Shown here one piece after another: positions 1 through 9,900 of a stretch of DNA of 21,300 nucleotides. Numbering within the stretch: position 1 is the stretch's first letter; each line of letters starts with the position of its first letter. The position numbers and the translations under genes are program-made. The notes under the pieces were generated by a model, which saw only the letters and a list, made by a program, of their open reading frames with translations, was not told the DNA's origin and did not search any database. The stretch comes from Phaeoceros laevis (lineage: Eukaryota; Anthocerotophyta; Anthocerotopsida; Notothyladales). Location: assembly GCA_049999765.1 (NCBI GenBank), contig JBNGIQ010002200.1, forward strand, positions 1 through 21,300, read 5' to 3'.

Positions 1-72
1 GTGCAAGAGCAGCTGATGATCTGAGCGAGCTTGTATCGTTCTATGAACCGCAATAAAATTTCGGTCAATAAA
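1..72 (+). other. Possible 3' end of an upstream gene with poly(A) signals
   Basis: Two AATAAA hexamers lie at 52-57 and 67-72, as expected near the end of a plus-strand transcript. The frame starting at base 3 is open for 17 codons (ending ...ELVSFYEPQ) and stops with TAA at 54-56. The frame starting at base 1 stops with TGA at 22-24. Either could be the C-terminus of a gene entering from the left. Too little is visible to name it, and chance is a real alternative. Confidence 0.3.
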
Positions 73-570
73 TTGCGACATTTCTTGCAAGTTGCATCGG
101 CTAGCCTGCTTTGCATCTGCCCGTTTTCACATTTCTCGTCCTAAACGCATCCTCTGCTGGCCTCCTCCCGTTGTTCACCTACTCTCATATGACCCTACGA
201 CGGGTTCAGCCGGTCAACCGCATTAACACACCTCACGAAAAGAAATGCGTGCCGGGTTTCTGCTGTAGCCATTGACCTGGGCTCATATCGCGGGTTGTTG
301 CACACACGGACCAGTAGGAATCCGCGCGTTGGCATAGAATAAAGAAGAATAAGAATAAACTAGAATAAACTGGCAAGCCTGTTTGCTGACCAAATTGGGC
401 TAGAAATTGCGGGAAAGGAGGGGCAAGAGTACAGATTTCCTGAAAAGTCCACGCTCAGGAACAGCGACTGCCTGGGAACGCACACTCAGGCAAGCTTCGC
501 CACCTCCAGTCTGGTCTGCAGCTGAGTCCAAATAGTGTGGATCTAGTTCCAGTACAATTTTAAGAACTTG
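73..570 (+). promoter_or_regulatory. 5' flank of the STIG1-like gene
   Basis: No gene is visible here. The stretch would hold the promoter and 5' UTR of the downstream STIG1-like gene. At 336-368 there is an A-rich run with four copies of AGAATAA (336, 346, 352 and 362), about 200 bp before the ATG. It is the most AT-rich point of the flank and could contain the core promoter, but no perfect TATA box is present. The promoter role is inferred from position only. Confidence 0.35.
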
Positions 571-876
571 ATGGCTTCCTCCTCTTCCACTAACAGCCGC
601 CCCCGGATTGAGACGCTGCTGCTCCTCTCCGTGTTGCTGTGCTTTCAACTGCAGGTGGTACCAAAAGTGTCGGGCACCGAAGAGGGTGAGTCTTGCTTAT
701 ATGGTGACGGATCAAAATGTCAAGCTCTGGGCGGCACCTTCGCGTGCTGCCAGATTCGTGGACTTCCAGGCTTCAAGCTGTGCTTCGACCTTTCCAAAGA
801 CCCTAGTAACTGTGGGGTGTGCGGCAAGGAATGCCCAGCAGGCTGCGTCAATGGCGTGTGCTCGGAAGAGTGGTGA
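571..876 (+). CDS. STIG1-like secreted cysteine-rich protein
   Basis: A single-exon gene of 101 residues. The start is the ATG at 571; the upstream in-frame TTG at 568 is not needed. Residues about 14-35 form a hydrophobic signal peptide (ETLLLLSVLLCF core), so the product should be secreted. The mature part holds ten cysteines (42, 50, 59, 60, 71, 81, 84, 88, 92, 97), including a CC pair and the block D-P-S-N-C-G-x-C-G-x-x-C followed by G-C-V-N-G-V-C. That block is the hallmark of the STIG1 family, extracellular peptides which in flowering plants act in stigma exudate and at the cell surface. Here the protein is shorter than most family members and ends almost directly after the last cysteine, and a single Cys92 stands where many members have a CC pair. 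Family assignment is fairly secure; the role in this plant is unknown. It is convergent with the PPR gene. Confidence 0.75.
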   Translation: MASSSSTNSRPRIETLLLLSVLLCFQLQVVPKVSGTEEGESCLYGDGSKCQALGGTFACCQIRGLPGFKLCFDLSKDPSNCGVCGKECPAGCVNGVCSEEW

Positions 877-1360
877 ATGAGGGCTTCAACTCCAGGAGTT
901 GACGTTGTACAGTATGAGAATTGCAGATTGGATCTGTCTGCTTATCCCTGTTGTGTAATCCGCTTATCCCCCCTTGTGCCGAGACTTGTTTAGATGTTAC
1001 TCATCGTACAGCAATTGATACGCTTCCCCCTGATCGAGTCGAAAGCCCTGCCCATGCCTTTTTTCATTTTTAGCCCTCCTGTTTTGCCCTCGTAGACAGA
1101 CAACCTTCTCACCCAGCTGGTATAGGTTAGAGCAGCTCCAGCCTCATACGATTAGCTTCAGAGACACCTTGTACCAGTGCACTCCCACATCAGTTACTGT
1201 AGGGGCTAGCGCTGTGAATCCACCATACACCATCAGTGTTGTAAAATTTCCGAGTGCTATCATTAAAGCTTGCCAGGGAAATTGGCTCGACTCGTTCCTT
1301 GCGAGTGACTTTGCTGTGCACTGGGATGAAAGCCATTGCCTGCAGGAGTCCACCCCAACC
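877..1360. other. Intergenic region between convergent genes
   Basis: This interval lies between the STIG1-like stop (plus strand) and the PPR stop (minus strand), so it should contain both 3' UTRs. I see no AATAAA on either strand. Short open frames occur, notably a minus-strand frame at 1144-1407 overlapping the PPR end, but none resembles a known protein. I looked there for the E/DYW continuation of the PPR protein and found none. Confidence 0.5.
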
Positions 1361-4252
1361 TCATGGGTCATTATATGCTCGTGAGATGCAGGTCTGTGTG
1401 ACTTCATCTGGAGTCACGCCTTGCTCCTGCATTTGTGCGAACAGCTGCAAAGCTTTGTGGTTCTGGCCTTGTCCAACATAGGATGACAGCATTGCATTCC
1501 ATGCCACCACACTTCTGTGAGGCAACGCGTCAAACACTTTTTCCGCATCCTCCATGTTACCACACTTGCCGTACATACTGATAAGAGTGCTGCCGACAAA
1601 GACATCTGATGTGTATCTCCTCCGCTGAGCATCCTCGTGTATTGCCCTCCCCTTCTCCAAAGTCTTGAGTTTCATGGACTGCCCATCGACCACATCCTCT
1701 TTATCTGCCAGTGTGCAACATGCTTGGAGTGCAATCACAATGGTGCGGTCATTCGGGCTCACACCTTCTTCCGGCAACATCTGCTCATACAGCTGCAGAG
1801 CCGTTTCTGCTTGGTTCTGTTGGGTATATGCTGCAAGCATCGCATTCCAGGACACTACATTGCGCTGGGCCAACTTCTCAAACACATCTTGTGCATCCTC
1901 GATGCTCCCACACTTTCCATACATACTGACAAGGGTGTTACCCACAAAGATGTCTGAGTCATACCCTTTGTTTCTAGCATCCCTGTGTATTGCTCTTCCC
2001 TTTTCCAGGGAATTTGCTCTGGTCAAGCATCCATCCTGCATTATAACTTCTTCCTTTTCAGCCAGCATACCACAAGCTTGAAGTGCACTCACAAACGTTC
2101 GGTCGTTTGAACTCACGCCCTCCTCCTGCATTTGATCGTACAGCTTTAAGGCCTTCGCCACGTGGCCCTGACAGATATAAGCTGTCAGCATGGCATTCCA
2201 CAGCACCACATTTGGCTTTGAAAACCGACCAAACACCTTCTCTGCATCCACAATACGTCCACATCTTCCATACATATTGACTAGAGTGCTACCAACAAAG
2301 ACATCTGCATCACAGCCCTGCTTGCAAGCACTGATATGTATTGCCTTCCCCTTTCTCAGAGACTCCACTTTTGTCAATTTACCGCTTATGAGGACACCTT
2401 CTTCCTTCTCTGCAAGCATGGCACAAGCCTGGAGCGAGCTCATATAGGTTCTTGCATCCGGACTCACCTTCTCCACCTGCATTTTCTCATACAACTGCAA
2501 AGTCTTCTCCGGTTGGCCCTCTTCAACATATGCTGCAAGCATTGTGTTCCACGATACCACATCCCGCCGGTAGGACAAACGATCAAAAACGTTCTGTGCC
2601 TCCAAAATGCTCCCACACTTTGCATACATCCTAATAAGCGAGTTACCTACAAATGCAGCTGAATCATGCCCTTTCTTTCGAGCATCAGCATGGATAGCCC
2701 TCCCTCTATCCAGGGCCTTTTCTTTCAACAATACCCCATCACCTTCGTTCCCAGCAAGCATAGCACATGCTTGGAGAGCAGCTACAAATGTCCGATTGGT
2801 GGGACGTACACCATTCTCCTTCATTTGGTCATACATCTGTAAAGCCTTCTCTGCTGGGCCTTGCTGAGCATACACAGTGAGCATCGCATTCCATGACACC
2901 ACATCACGTCTAGGCAACCCATCGAACACATCCCATGCATTCACAGTACTCCCGCACTTCCCATACATGCTAACAAGGGTGTTACCAACAAAGATATCTG
3001 CATTGCAGCCCTTCCTCTTGGCATCAGCATGTAATGCCTGCCCCCTTTTCAAAGAATTTACCTTGGTTAATCGTCCATCCACCATGACACCTTCTTCTCT
3101 CTCAGCAAGGATGCCACATGCATGGATGGCACTAACAAATGTACGATCATTTGGACTTGCGCCTTGCTCCTGCATATAGTCATATAGCTGCAAAGCCTTC
3201 TCTGCTTCGCCATGCTGGGCATATGCTGCCAACATCGCATTCCATGATACCACGTTTCGCTGAGACAACCGATCAAACACATTTCTTGCATCAGTTGTGC
3301 TCCCACACTTCGCATACATGTCGATAAGAGAGCTGGATACAAACAATTCAGTGTCACACCTATATTTCAAAGCTTCAGCATGGATGCGCTTGCCTTCGTT
3401 CAGGTCGGCTATGCTTCCACAAGCTTTGAGCAAGCTCACAAAAGTGTACTTGTTTGGCTCCACGCCCTCCTCTTGCATACACTGATACATTCTCAGCGCC
3501 TCCTGGCCTTCTCCGGCAGTCGAGCACCCAGACAAAACAGCTGTCCAGGAGAAAACAGTTCGTTTTGGCAAACGGTGGAACACCTTGAGAGCTTCTTCAA
3601 GGCCACCACACTGGACCAATGTGTTCACCACAGAGTCACCAAGAGAACCGGTGCTCTCGAACCCATGTTTGGCCAAATGAGCACTCACTTGCATGGCCTG
3701 AGCCAAAGCCTTCCTCTTAGAACACACCTTCAGAAGCGAGGTGTACATAGTGGCTGTTGGAACTGCACCCAGCTGGTCCATGCGCGAAAGGACATCTAGA
3801 GCCCCTTCCAGCTGTCCCTTCTCGCATAGGCTAACAATCTCTTCCCCAGGGTTCCGAGAGCTAATGCATGATGGCCCTTGCAGGCCCCGCAGCTGGGCAT
3901 CAACGGTGACCAGGCGAGAATCAACCCATGTAGGTTTATGTTGACTGTTCAACCACAGGGCCTCTCCTGAAGCCGTGTGCTGGAAGTCCGGGTGCTCGGG
4001 ACGCCTCTTGTCCAACCTGTTGTCCGTCCATTCTGAAGGCCTAGAGAACAAATCGTTCCAAAGCTGCACATGCCTCTCCTGAGAGCCCCCCTGGCCTAAA
4101 CCTTGGGAGCCGATTTCTGTATCAGATGAAACAACACTCGAATGGTACTCCAAGCTAGGGGCACTTTGGAACCTTGACCAACATTCCAAACCCGGCACCC
4201 AGGAATTCGAAAGACCCTGACGCAATCGCGCAAATCGAAGCAGTACAGCCAT
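1361..4252 (-). CDS. PLS-class PPR protein with N-terminal PDF motif
   Basis: An intronless gene of 963 residues. Residues 1-40 are rich in Arg, Ser and hydrophobics with few acids, like an organelle (probably mitochondrial) targeting peptide. Residues about 65-111 match the PDF motif of organellar single-stranded DNA-binding (OSB) proteins: W65, P72, W75, D77-N78-R79, K82, P88-D89-F90, GEALWL and P-x-W-V. From about residue 130 onward there are roughly 22 PPR motifs in P-L-S order (8 P, 7 L, 7 S), with typical NVVSWNAML, FVSALQACG and MYGKCGS signatures. PPR proteins bind organelle RNA, one motif per base, and guide editing, splicing or stabilisation. Five L motifs (L2-L6) carry a shared insert of about 12-16 residues. 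The protein stops shortly after the eighth P motif (VTPDEVT...), with no E1, E2 or DYW domain, so it would need a partner to edit RNA. The start at 4252 is the first ATG that includes the targeting sequence and PDF motif. Confidence 0.88.
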   Translation of the reverse strand: MAVLLRFARLRQGLSNSWVPGLECWSRFQSAPSLEYHSSVVSSDTEIGSQGLGQGGSQERHVQLWNDLFSRPSEWTDNRLDKRRPEHPDFQHTASGEALWLNSQHKPTWVDSRLVTVDAQLRGLQGPSCISSRNPGEEIVSLCEKGQLEGALDVLSRMDQLGAVPTATMYTSLLKVCSKRKALAQAMQVSAHLAKHGFESTGSLGDSVVNTLVQCGGLEEALKVFHRLPKRTVFSWTAVLSGCSTAGEGQEALRMYQCMQEEGVEPNKYTFVSLLKACGSIADLNEGKRIHAEALKYRCDTELFVSSSLIDMYAKCGSTTDARNVFDRLSQRNVVSWNAMLAAYAQHGEAEKALQLYDYMQEQGASPNDRTFVSAIHACGILAEREEGVMVDGRLTKVNSLKRGQALHADAKRKGCNADIFVGNTLVSMYGKCGSTVNAWDVFDGLPRRDVVSWNAMLTVYAQQGPAEKALQMYDQMKENGVRPTNRTFVAALQACAMLAGNEGDGVLLKEKALDRGRAIHADARKKGHDSAAFVGNSLIRMYAKCGSILEAQNVFDRLSYRRDVVSWNTMLAAYVEEGQPEKTLQLYEKMQVEKVSPDARTYMSSLQACAMLAEKEEGVLISGKLTKVESLRKGKAIHISACKQGCDADVFVGSTLVNMYGRCGRIVDAEKVFGRFSKPNVVLWNAMLTAYICQGHVAKALKLYDQMQEEGVSSNDRTFVSALQACGMLAEKEEVIMQDGCLTRANSLEKGRAIHRDARNKGYDSDIFVGNTLVSMYGKCGSIEDAQDVFEKLAQRNVVSWNAMLAAYTQQNQAETALQLYEQMLPEEGVSPNDRTIVIALQACCTLADKEDVVDGQSMKLKTLEKGRAIHEDAQRRRYTSDVFVGSTLISMYGKCGNMEDAEKVFDALPHRSVVAWNAMLSSYVGQGQNHKALQLFAQMQEQGVTPDEVTQTCISRAYNDP
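1420..3480 (-). repeat. Tandem ~348-nt PLS units inside the PPR gene
   Basis: The plus-strand sequence opposite the P-motif WNAM codons (GCATTCC or close variants) recurs near 1494, 1842, 2193, 2544, 2886 and 3237. The spacings are 348, 351, 351, 342 and 351 nt, all multiples of three. Each unit encodes one P, one extended L and one S motif (about 114-117 residues, against about 101 for an ordinary PLS triplet). Nucleotide similarity between units is visible by eye. This points to growth of the array by in-frame tandem duplication of one unit. Confidence 0.8.
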
Positions 4253-4623
4253 AACCTGTACAACGGAATCCCCTAGACTAAGCGCATCATGGGATCATGG
4301 TACCCCGGGTGGGCGACGTTTTAGTGTCCCCCGTACCCCCGGTGGAGGCTGTAACGCCTAGCATTTGAGAAGGGCAGGGAACGTATTTGCTGGGGGGCCT
4401 CGTACCAGCTTATGGTACACTACCAAATACCAATCTACAGTCAGTCACTGACGGTAGCTATCCTCTCCTGTAAACTCTATACTTGAAAGCAATGAGCACA
4501 CATGGATTGAGCGTGAAATTATTGGCAACTGGATGTCGAGGTGCATTGAGGGTGAAGGGTCTACGCTTGTGCGTTCTGAAGCAGTGTTGACAGCCTTCGT
4601 TAGATTCCGAATGAGCCCTATTC
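4253..4623. other. Intergenic region between the PPR and RCC1 genes
   Basis: No gene is seen. The interval would hold the PPR promoter and 5' UTR and the RCC1-gene 3' UTR (both genes on the minus strand). A C/G-rich patch lies at about 4300-4360, with several CCCCG/CCCCC runs. No clear poly(A) signal or TATA box was recognised. Confidence 0.4.
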
Positions 4624-6021
4624 TTATTGTTCCATGAAATCAAGCTTAATTGGAAAGGGAGTCCCGGGCATAGTGTCTGTTCCTAGCTGATTCTTCTCAT
4701 TGTCCCCGAACACGAAAACAGACCCTTTTCTGGTAACCACAGCAGTGTGATAGTATCCTGTTGAAACTTGTGTGACATGATGAGCTCTCAAAGCCGACAA
4801 CCGTTCTGGAACAAGAACCTTGTCTGGGACATCGGGAACTGCACCGGCCCGATTTGCAGCGCCCATCCCAAGCCCCCCAAATGCTGTCCAACCGAATGCA
4901 AATACGTGTCCATTGTCATCGAGGACGAACGTCTTCCGCTTCCGGGTAACCACTCCGACAGCACGATGGTGCTGCAGTGCCATGACCTTCTCCGGCAACG
5001 GCCTTTCCCCTTCATCTCCATGTCCAAGAGCTCCGCAGTAGCCCCCTCCCCAGGTGTAAACGAACCCGGAGGAGTCAATGGCAGCAGACTGCTGCTCTCC
5101 AGCTGCAGCGGAAACGATGAATATGTTTTTGTCGTGGAAGGTCTGAACCAGGCGCGGGCGCAGCTCGGACTGGGAAGATCCGTGCGCAAGACAAAAGTTG
5201 CCACCGCTTCCGAAGGAAAACAGGGACCCCTCTGCCGTCACAACCAGTGTGTGCATGGCCCCCGCTGAGACGCGGGCAGCGATTGGCAATCCATCAACCT
5301 TCTCTGGACTGACTCTGTCGTGCTCATCTCCATGCCCTAGTTTTCCCCCTCTTCCGTTCCCCCACGTGAACACCTCTCCTCCCCTGGTAACGGCCACAGA
5401 GAAGTCCTGCCCTGCCTCCACCTGCTTGCAAGCAATGCCTGCCAAGGCTGCCACCAAAGTTGGTCTGTGAACTACATCCTGACCGTCACCGTGCCCGCAG
5501 CACCCAGATGCACTGTTCCCAAAGGTGTAGACCTCGCCAGCTTCGGACAAGATAGCCACATGGTTGAACGCTGCTGATACGTGCGACACTCTCAAACCCG
5601 CGGGCAAGTCCACAACGCCAGATCGTGCACCCGAGATGAAAACGGAGGGAAGAGTGCCACACCAGAAGAGTTTTTCGCGCTCATGCACAGCAAGAGTAAG
5701 GTATTTCCCTGTGGCAACCTTGCTCTGCAGCGTCTCCGCGAGGCTGTGAAGAAATCTGAGGACGAGCTTCCAGGATCCAGAGCATCTGCCTAACAACTGA
5801 GATCGAGCAGAAGAAGGCAGTTGCGAGAACAAATCCTGCTCCTGACACCGACGTCGGGCTGCCGCCTCTGGTATGGAATGAAAGCGGCAAGGGATTAGGC
5901 CGCTGGCACCTTTAAAAGTGTAGCAAGTCGTTTCCAACCTTCCCAGGTCCTCCGCCTCCAGGCGATCGCTCCCCAGGATGTCGTGTAGAATGTGAGCTGG
6001 GAGACTACTAAAATCCTCCAT
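4624..6021 (-). CDS. F-box-like and RCC1-repeat protein
   Basis: A single-exon gene of 465 residues. The start is the ATG at 6021; the open frame continues six codons upstream only to a TTG. Residues 1-45 (SLPAHILHDILG, then L-x-x-L-x-x-x-C-x-x-F) resemble an F-box, which would bind SKP1 in an SCF ubiquitin ligase. Residues about 117-450 carry RCC1 repeats, seen in the recurring pattern hydrophobic-x-T-F/W-G-x-G-x-x-G-x-LGHGD (for example at 164-179, 216-232, 266-280, 320-336, 372-386 and 434-447) and in the alternating A/S-A-G-x-x-H-T/S-x-x-V/A strands. These form a six- or seven-bladed propeller. Plants have a family of F-box-like RCC1 proteins; substrates are mostly unknown. Guanine-nucleotide exchange on Ran should not be assumed. 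The gene is on the same strand as PPR and DEK1 but separately spaced, so independent transcription is expected. Confidence 0.82.
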   Translation of the reverse strand: MEDFSSLPAHILHDILGSDRLEAEDLGRLETTCYTFKGASGLIPCRFHSIPEAAARRRCQEQDLFSQLPSSARSQLLGRCSGSWKLVLRFLHSLAETLQSKVATGKYLTLAVHEREKLFWCGTLPSVFISGARSGVVDLPAGLRVSHVSAAFNHVAILSEAGEVYTFGNSASGCCGHGDGQDVVHRPTLVAALAGIACKQVEAGQDFSVAVTRGGEVFTWGNGRGGKLGHGDEHDRVSPEKVDGLPIAARVSAGAMHTLVVTAEGSLFSFGSGGNFCLAHGSSQSELRPRLVQTFHDKNIFIVSAAAGEQQSAAIDSSGFVYTWGGGYCGALGHGDEGERPLPEKVMALQHHRAVGVVTRKRKTFVLDDNGHVFAFGWTAFGGLGMGAANRAGAVPDVPDKVLVPERLSALRAHHVTQVSTGYYHTAVVTRKGSVFVFGDNEKNQLGTDTMPGTPFPIKLDFMEQ

Positions 6022-6929
6022 TACAAAAAGATTGCGCAATCCCGCTCGTTCTATACAATCAATCTATGTAACTTGCATCTCCAGCTCCGTGAGGTTCCCG
6101 GCTTCCAATATATGCTGCATAGCGTGACACTGAGACTCCTCACGACTCATGACGAGGAAACCGCGTTTTGTTGCGTTCGTGCTCGACAAGGTGACAAAAG
6201 CTCTATGAAAACGCCAAATTGGTTGACTGTAGTACACTTCAAATTTAGCCACATGTCGGAATAGACATACAGTGTTCATTTGTTGAGACATCGCTGTTTT
6301 GCCCTGCAATGGGGCCTACGACGCTTCACATATTGGTTCGGTGTCCCCTGCGCTGTGCAGTATCACAACGCTGGGAGTCATGTTCCCTGGGTTAGGGTTG
6401 ACCTTGTGCACTTCTGGGCTCACTCCTGGTGAGTGGTTTTCAAGCAGATGTTCTTATCTGCCTGGCACGTTCGTTTAGTCACCAGCTACTCTGTCAAGGA
6501 GGCTCGGAAATTTCTCTAGTCGTCGGCAAACCACTCAGCTCAGCTTGGCAGGAGATGTCGTCACTGCAACCACCAACTTCTGCACCTGAGCCAAGAATCT
6601 TCAAGAAGACATACCCCAGAATGTTTACTGGCTGAACTAAATAGATATGTAGCAAGGAGTTCACCTCTGACGAAGCATCGTTCAGCCTGACTTCACTACG
6701 GAGCAGCGAGGGCCGTCAGGGTGGGTCCTTGGTGCCTGAGCAAATAGCAGGACGCACACGATGTGTGAGTAGAATATAAATCTCTAACTGTGTCCACCCA
6801 GTATTAGTTGTACAAAACAAAGAATTACCTGCTAGGAGTTTCCTCAAATCAACCGACTTCAGGGTGCAGCCAGCACAAGCTGGACCTGTCACTCCCAGAT
6901 GACTGCAGGGTCTTCATCCTCCAACAAGC
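6022..6929. other. Intergenic region between the RCC1 gene and DEK1
   Basis: No gene is supported. This should hold the promoter and 5' UTR of the RCC1 gene and the 3' UTR of DEK1. Open frames here are short, lack family resemblance and do not join through splice sites. I found no minus-strand AATAAA (plus TTTATT) near the DEK1 stop, so its poly(A) site is unassigned. Confidence 0.45.
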
Positions 6930-9900
6930 TCACAAAGGCTCAAGAGTAATGGTTGCTTTGGTGAAGACCGTGAGCACGAAGGGAGCTTCCTGTCCAGGAG
7001 CATACGTGCTTGGGACTATGGTGTATCCTTTCGGGTCAGGTTCCAGCACCATTTCACATGCAATCTCTCTGGAGTTGACATAGTCAGTGTGCCCGACAGA
7101 TTCGTGCATAAAGATAACAGGTCCCGCTCTACGCCCTTGTGTTTTGATAACCCTCATGCCGATGTAGAAGTGACTGGAGTCATTGCTGGGCTGGTAGTTG
7201 TCAAAGCTGGTGCGTTTTCTTGAAGAATACTTCACACCCTGTCAAGGTAACCTCCAGCTATCAGAATGTACAAAAAAGGATACAAGAGGCTTCGAGAACA
7301 GTCAGTGGGTCACACACCTGAGTAAGCGTTACGAAAACATGGATAGGCCGCCGAGCATCTGCACCGACGGCTCGCAATTGGAACTGAGGGTTCTGGTGCC
7401 ATGTATCGAACTCTTGGCAACCACCAGCAGATGAACCTTGCCATTGTCCACGCACAGGATACCGCATCTCTGGTGGATAAATTCGGCAGACATATAGAGA
7501 TCGGAAGTGCAACTGAAAGTCTTCCCAGGACATCCAAAATACACCGCTCGAAGACTGCAACACCCAAATGTATTTCATAACGAAAGGGAAGCAAAGGTCG
7601 TTTTCAAGTGTATATGAACCCAATTGAACAATAGGTATGGCAAGAAACAAATGGAATGACGAGAATACCTGAGGGGTGTATTTCAACTTGTGCTTCATTC
7701 TGTCGGTCCATTCAGGAGACAAGTCTGACCATGGGCCATTCCATTCCACCTCATTGGCCCATGGATTTCGTATTTGCACCAGCTTATGTCCATCTGCCTC
7801 TTTCACCTGCAATCTCCCCAGTGAATTGTAAGACACGAGCACCACCAATACAACTGAAATCACGTTCCAACAATGGCAAGGACAGAGAACCAACATAGTA
7901 CCTGTAGTATTGAGTAGGCATGACCCTGTACAATTCCATTAGCTGAGACCTGTGCATCAGAGCCAGACGGGCTACCTGCCCCTAACAAAAAACCTTCCTC
8001 TTTGAAGCGAAGCAACTGTGACCATAGCTTTCCACTTCCCAAATCTAGTTGTGCTTGAGGTGTTGTCATGTCAATTTCCTCACCTGCACCACCTGTCAAA
8101 TCTACTAAAGCATCCTGTACAACCCCACCTTCCAGGGCTTCAAAAGAACCATGCAGCTTGGCGTATGCTTTCTCCAGTAGAGATACCCACAGCTCATTCA
8201 TCTTTTTACTTGTTGCAAAGGCTGGTTTCCCACGAGACTCGCATGGAAGCCAGTCATCAACCACGACTGGTACCCATTCTCCCTGCCGATAACAAGATCC
8301 TTTAAGTCAGTGCAGTTCCCAGTACAGGGCAGCAAACGTCACCTAGAGCAATTCCAAATCTCGAATGAGGAGCAGTTCTCTCTCAAGCAAACTGTGGGAT
8401 TCAATTCTGACCTCGATGCAAAAACGAACAGTGTAAACTCCTTCTTGGTTGTACTCGGGAGTAATGATGACTTCCCTGATCTTTGAGGCCTCCGTCAGCA
8501 CAGCTACGGCACTTAAGAACCAACAATTCCCCAATCGACCCTATGTAACCAAAAACATACAAAAATTTAGGAAAAATCAGCTGACCTGAACAAGGTCATG
8601 TACAACATTTAGCGAACATCCAGCTGACACATCCTGCTGACCTGACAAACATCAGAAGCATTTGGGGGTCCGCTGAAAAGGCAGGGACGAGCATCCACAC
8701 TTGCATCCTTCAAAACCTTATCAGGCCTCTCCCATTCACTGACCACCTGCAACTTTGGTAATGGATTGCTGGGATCAACGAACAAGGAATGATCGCTTGG
8801 GGGAAACTCCTGATCTGTGAACTTGGCCTCCCCTCTTGCGGCAAGTGCTTCCCTGACTGCAAGCTCAACTGCCCGCATGCGCTGATTTACTTCTTCCTGG
8901 GTCTCCATTTTTGGCTTTCTTAATTTTCTCGTGACGTAATCCATCTCAATGGTTACTGAAGTTTCCCTCTCTGCCTTTCTTTTCCTCCCTGTTGTTTGCT
9001 GCTCCTCAAAATATCCCTCATCCCAATAGTTGATGGCTTCAACACCTATCGGATCAGTACCATAGGTCCAGTCATCCACCTGTAAGACCCAGTGGACAAT
9101 GTAAGTCCAAGTGCCACAAAAAACTGACTTAAGTTGCATATTATTGAAACTAATATATGTACATACCGCAGGCGACTCTTCTACAGGCCACCAATCTTCT
9201 TCCGGCAATGCAGCCAGGTCGTTTGCAATGACACTTGAATGGACAGCCATAACTTCATCTTCTGTCAAGACTCGACCCCATAGGAACACATCCATAATAT
9301 GCATCCGTGACTCAACCCCTTCACTATCAGATCGTCCAAAAGCTTCGACATCCATTGCAGGCTTCATACCAACAAATATTTCTGTGCCCTCCTCCCATAT
9401 GGCAGAATCAGAAGGTAACGGCAATCCTGTTTGAACACCATCGAATGCACCATCCAAGTACGCCATAACTTCTCCTGCATCAGCATCAACAGTGACCACA
9501 ACAGTGTGCCACCTGGAAGGACAAACAGTGTCATGAAATTGGTATTAAACCACGAAAACCACAGCTTATAGCGTCATCATGTTCCTCAAACTAACGTCCA
9601 AGTTGACAGAAAACCACAAACAAAACACAGACCTTCCATCTGCAATAGATGTGCCTCCAATGTTCCATTCCCTCAGGGTACTTGTTTGTGCAGCACCTCT
9701 CACAAGTCTCAGCCCCACTTGTCCAGCTTCTAAGCCTTGTTCTGCTCCAGCTATGTAAATCTCCCAACATATTTGATCTGGAGACTCTGACCCAAACATG
9801 TATACTGGCCCTGACTCAGGCTGCACAACAATAGCTGCAGATATAGTAACCCTGCAGCTTCCACATAGCGAAAAGTGCACTGGACCACAGGATCTTCCTC

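Noticed and set aside
1637-3485. Series of plus-strand open frames opposite the PPR gene
   Set aside because: They repeat with the PPR unit period and are antisense shadows of the PPR repeats.
4768-5268. Plus-strand 166-codon open frame opposite the RCC1 gene
   Set aside because: It is antisense to the well-supported RCC1 propeller and shows no domain of its own.
7261-7896. 211-codon minus-strand open frame read as one protein
   Set aside because: It is read-through of DEK1 exons 27 and 28 and the intervening intron. The spliced model restores the conserved calpain sequence.
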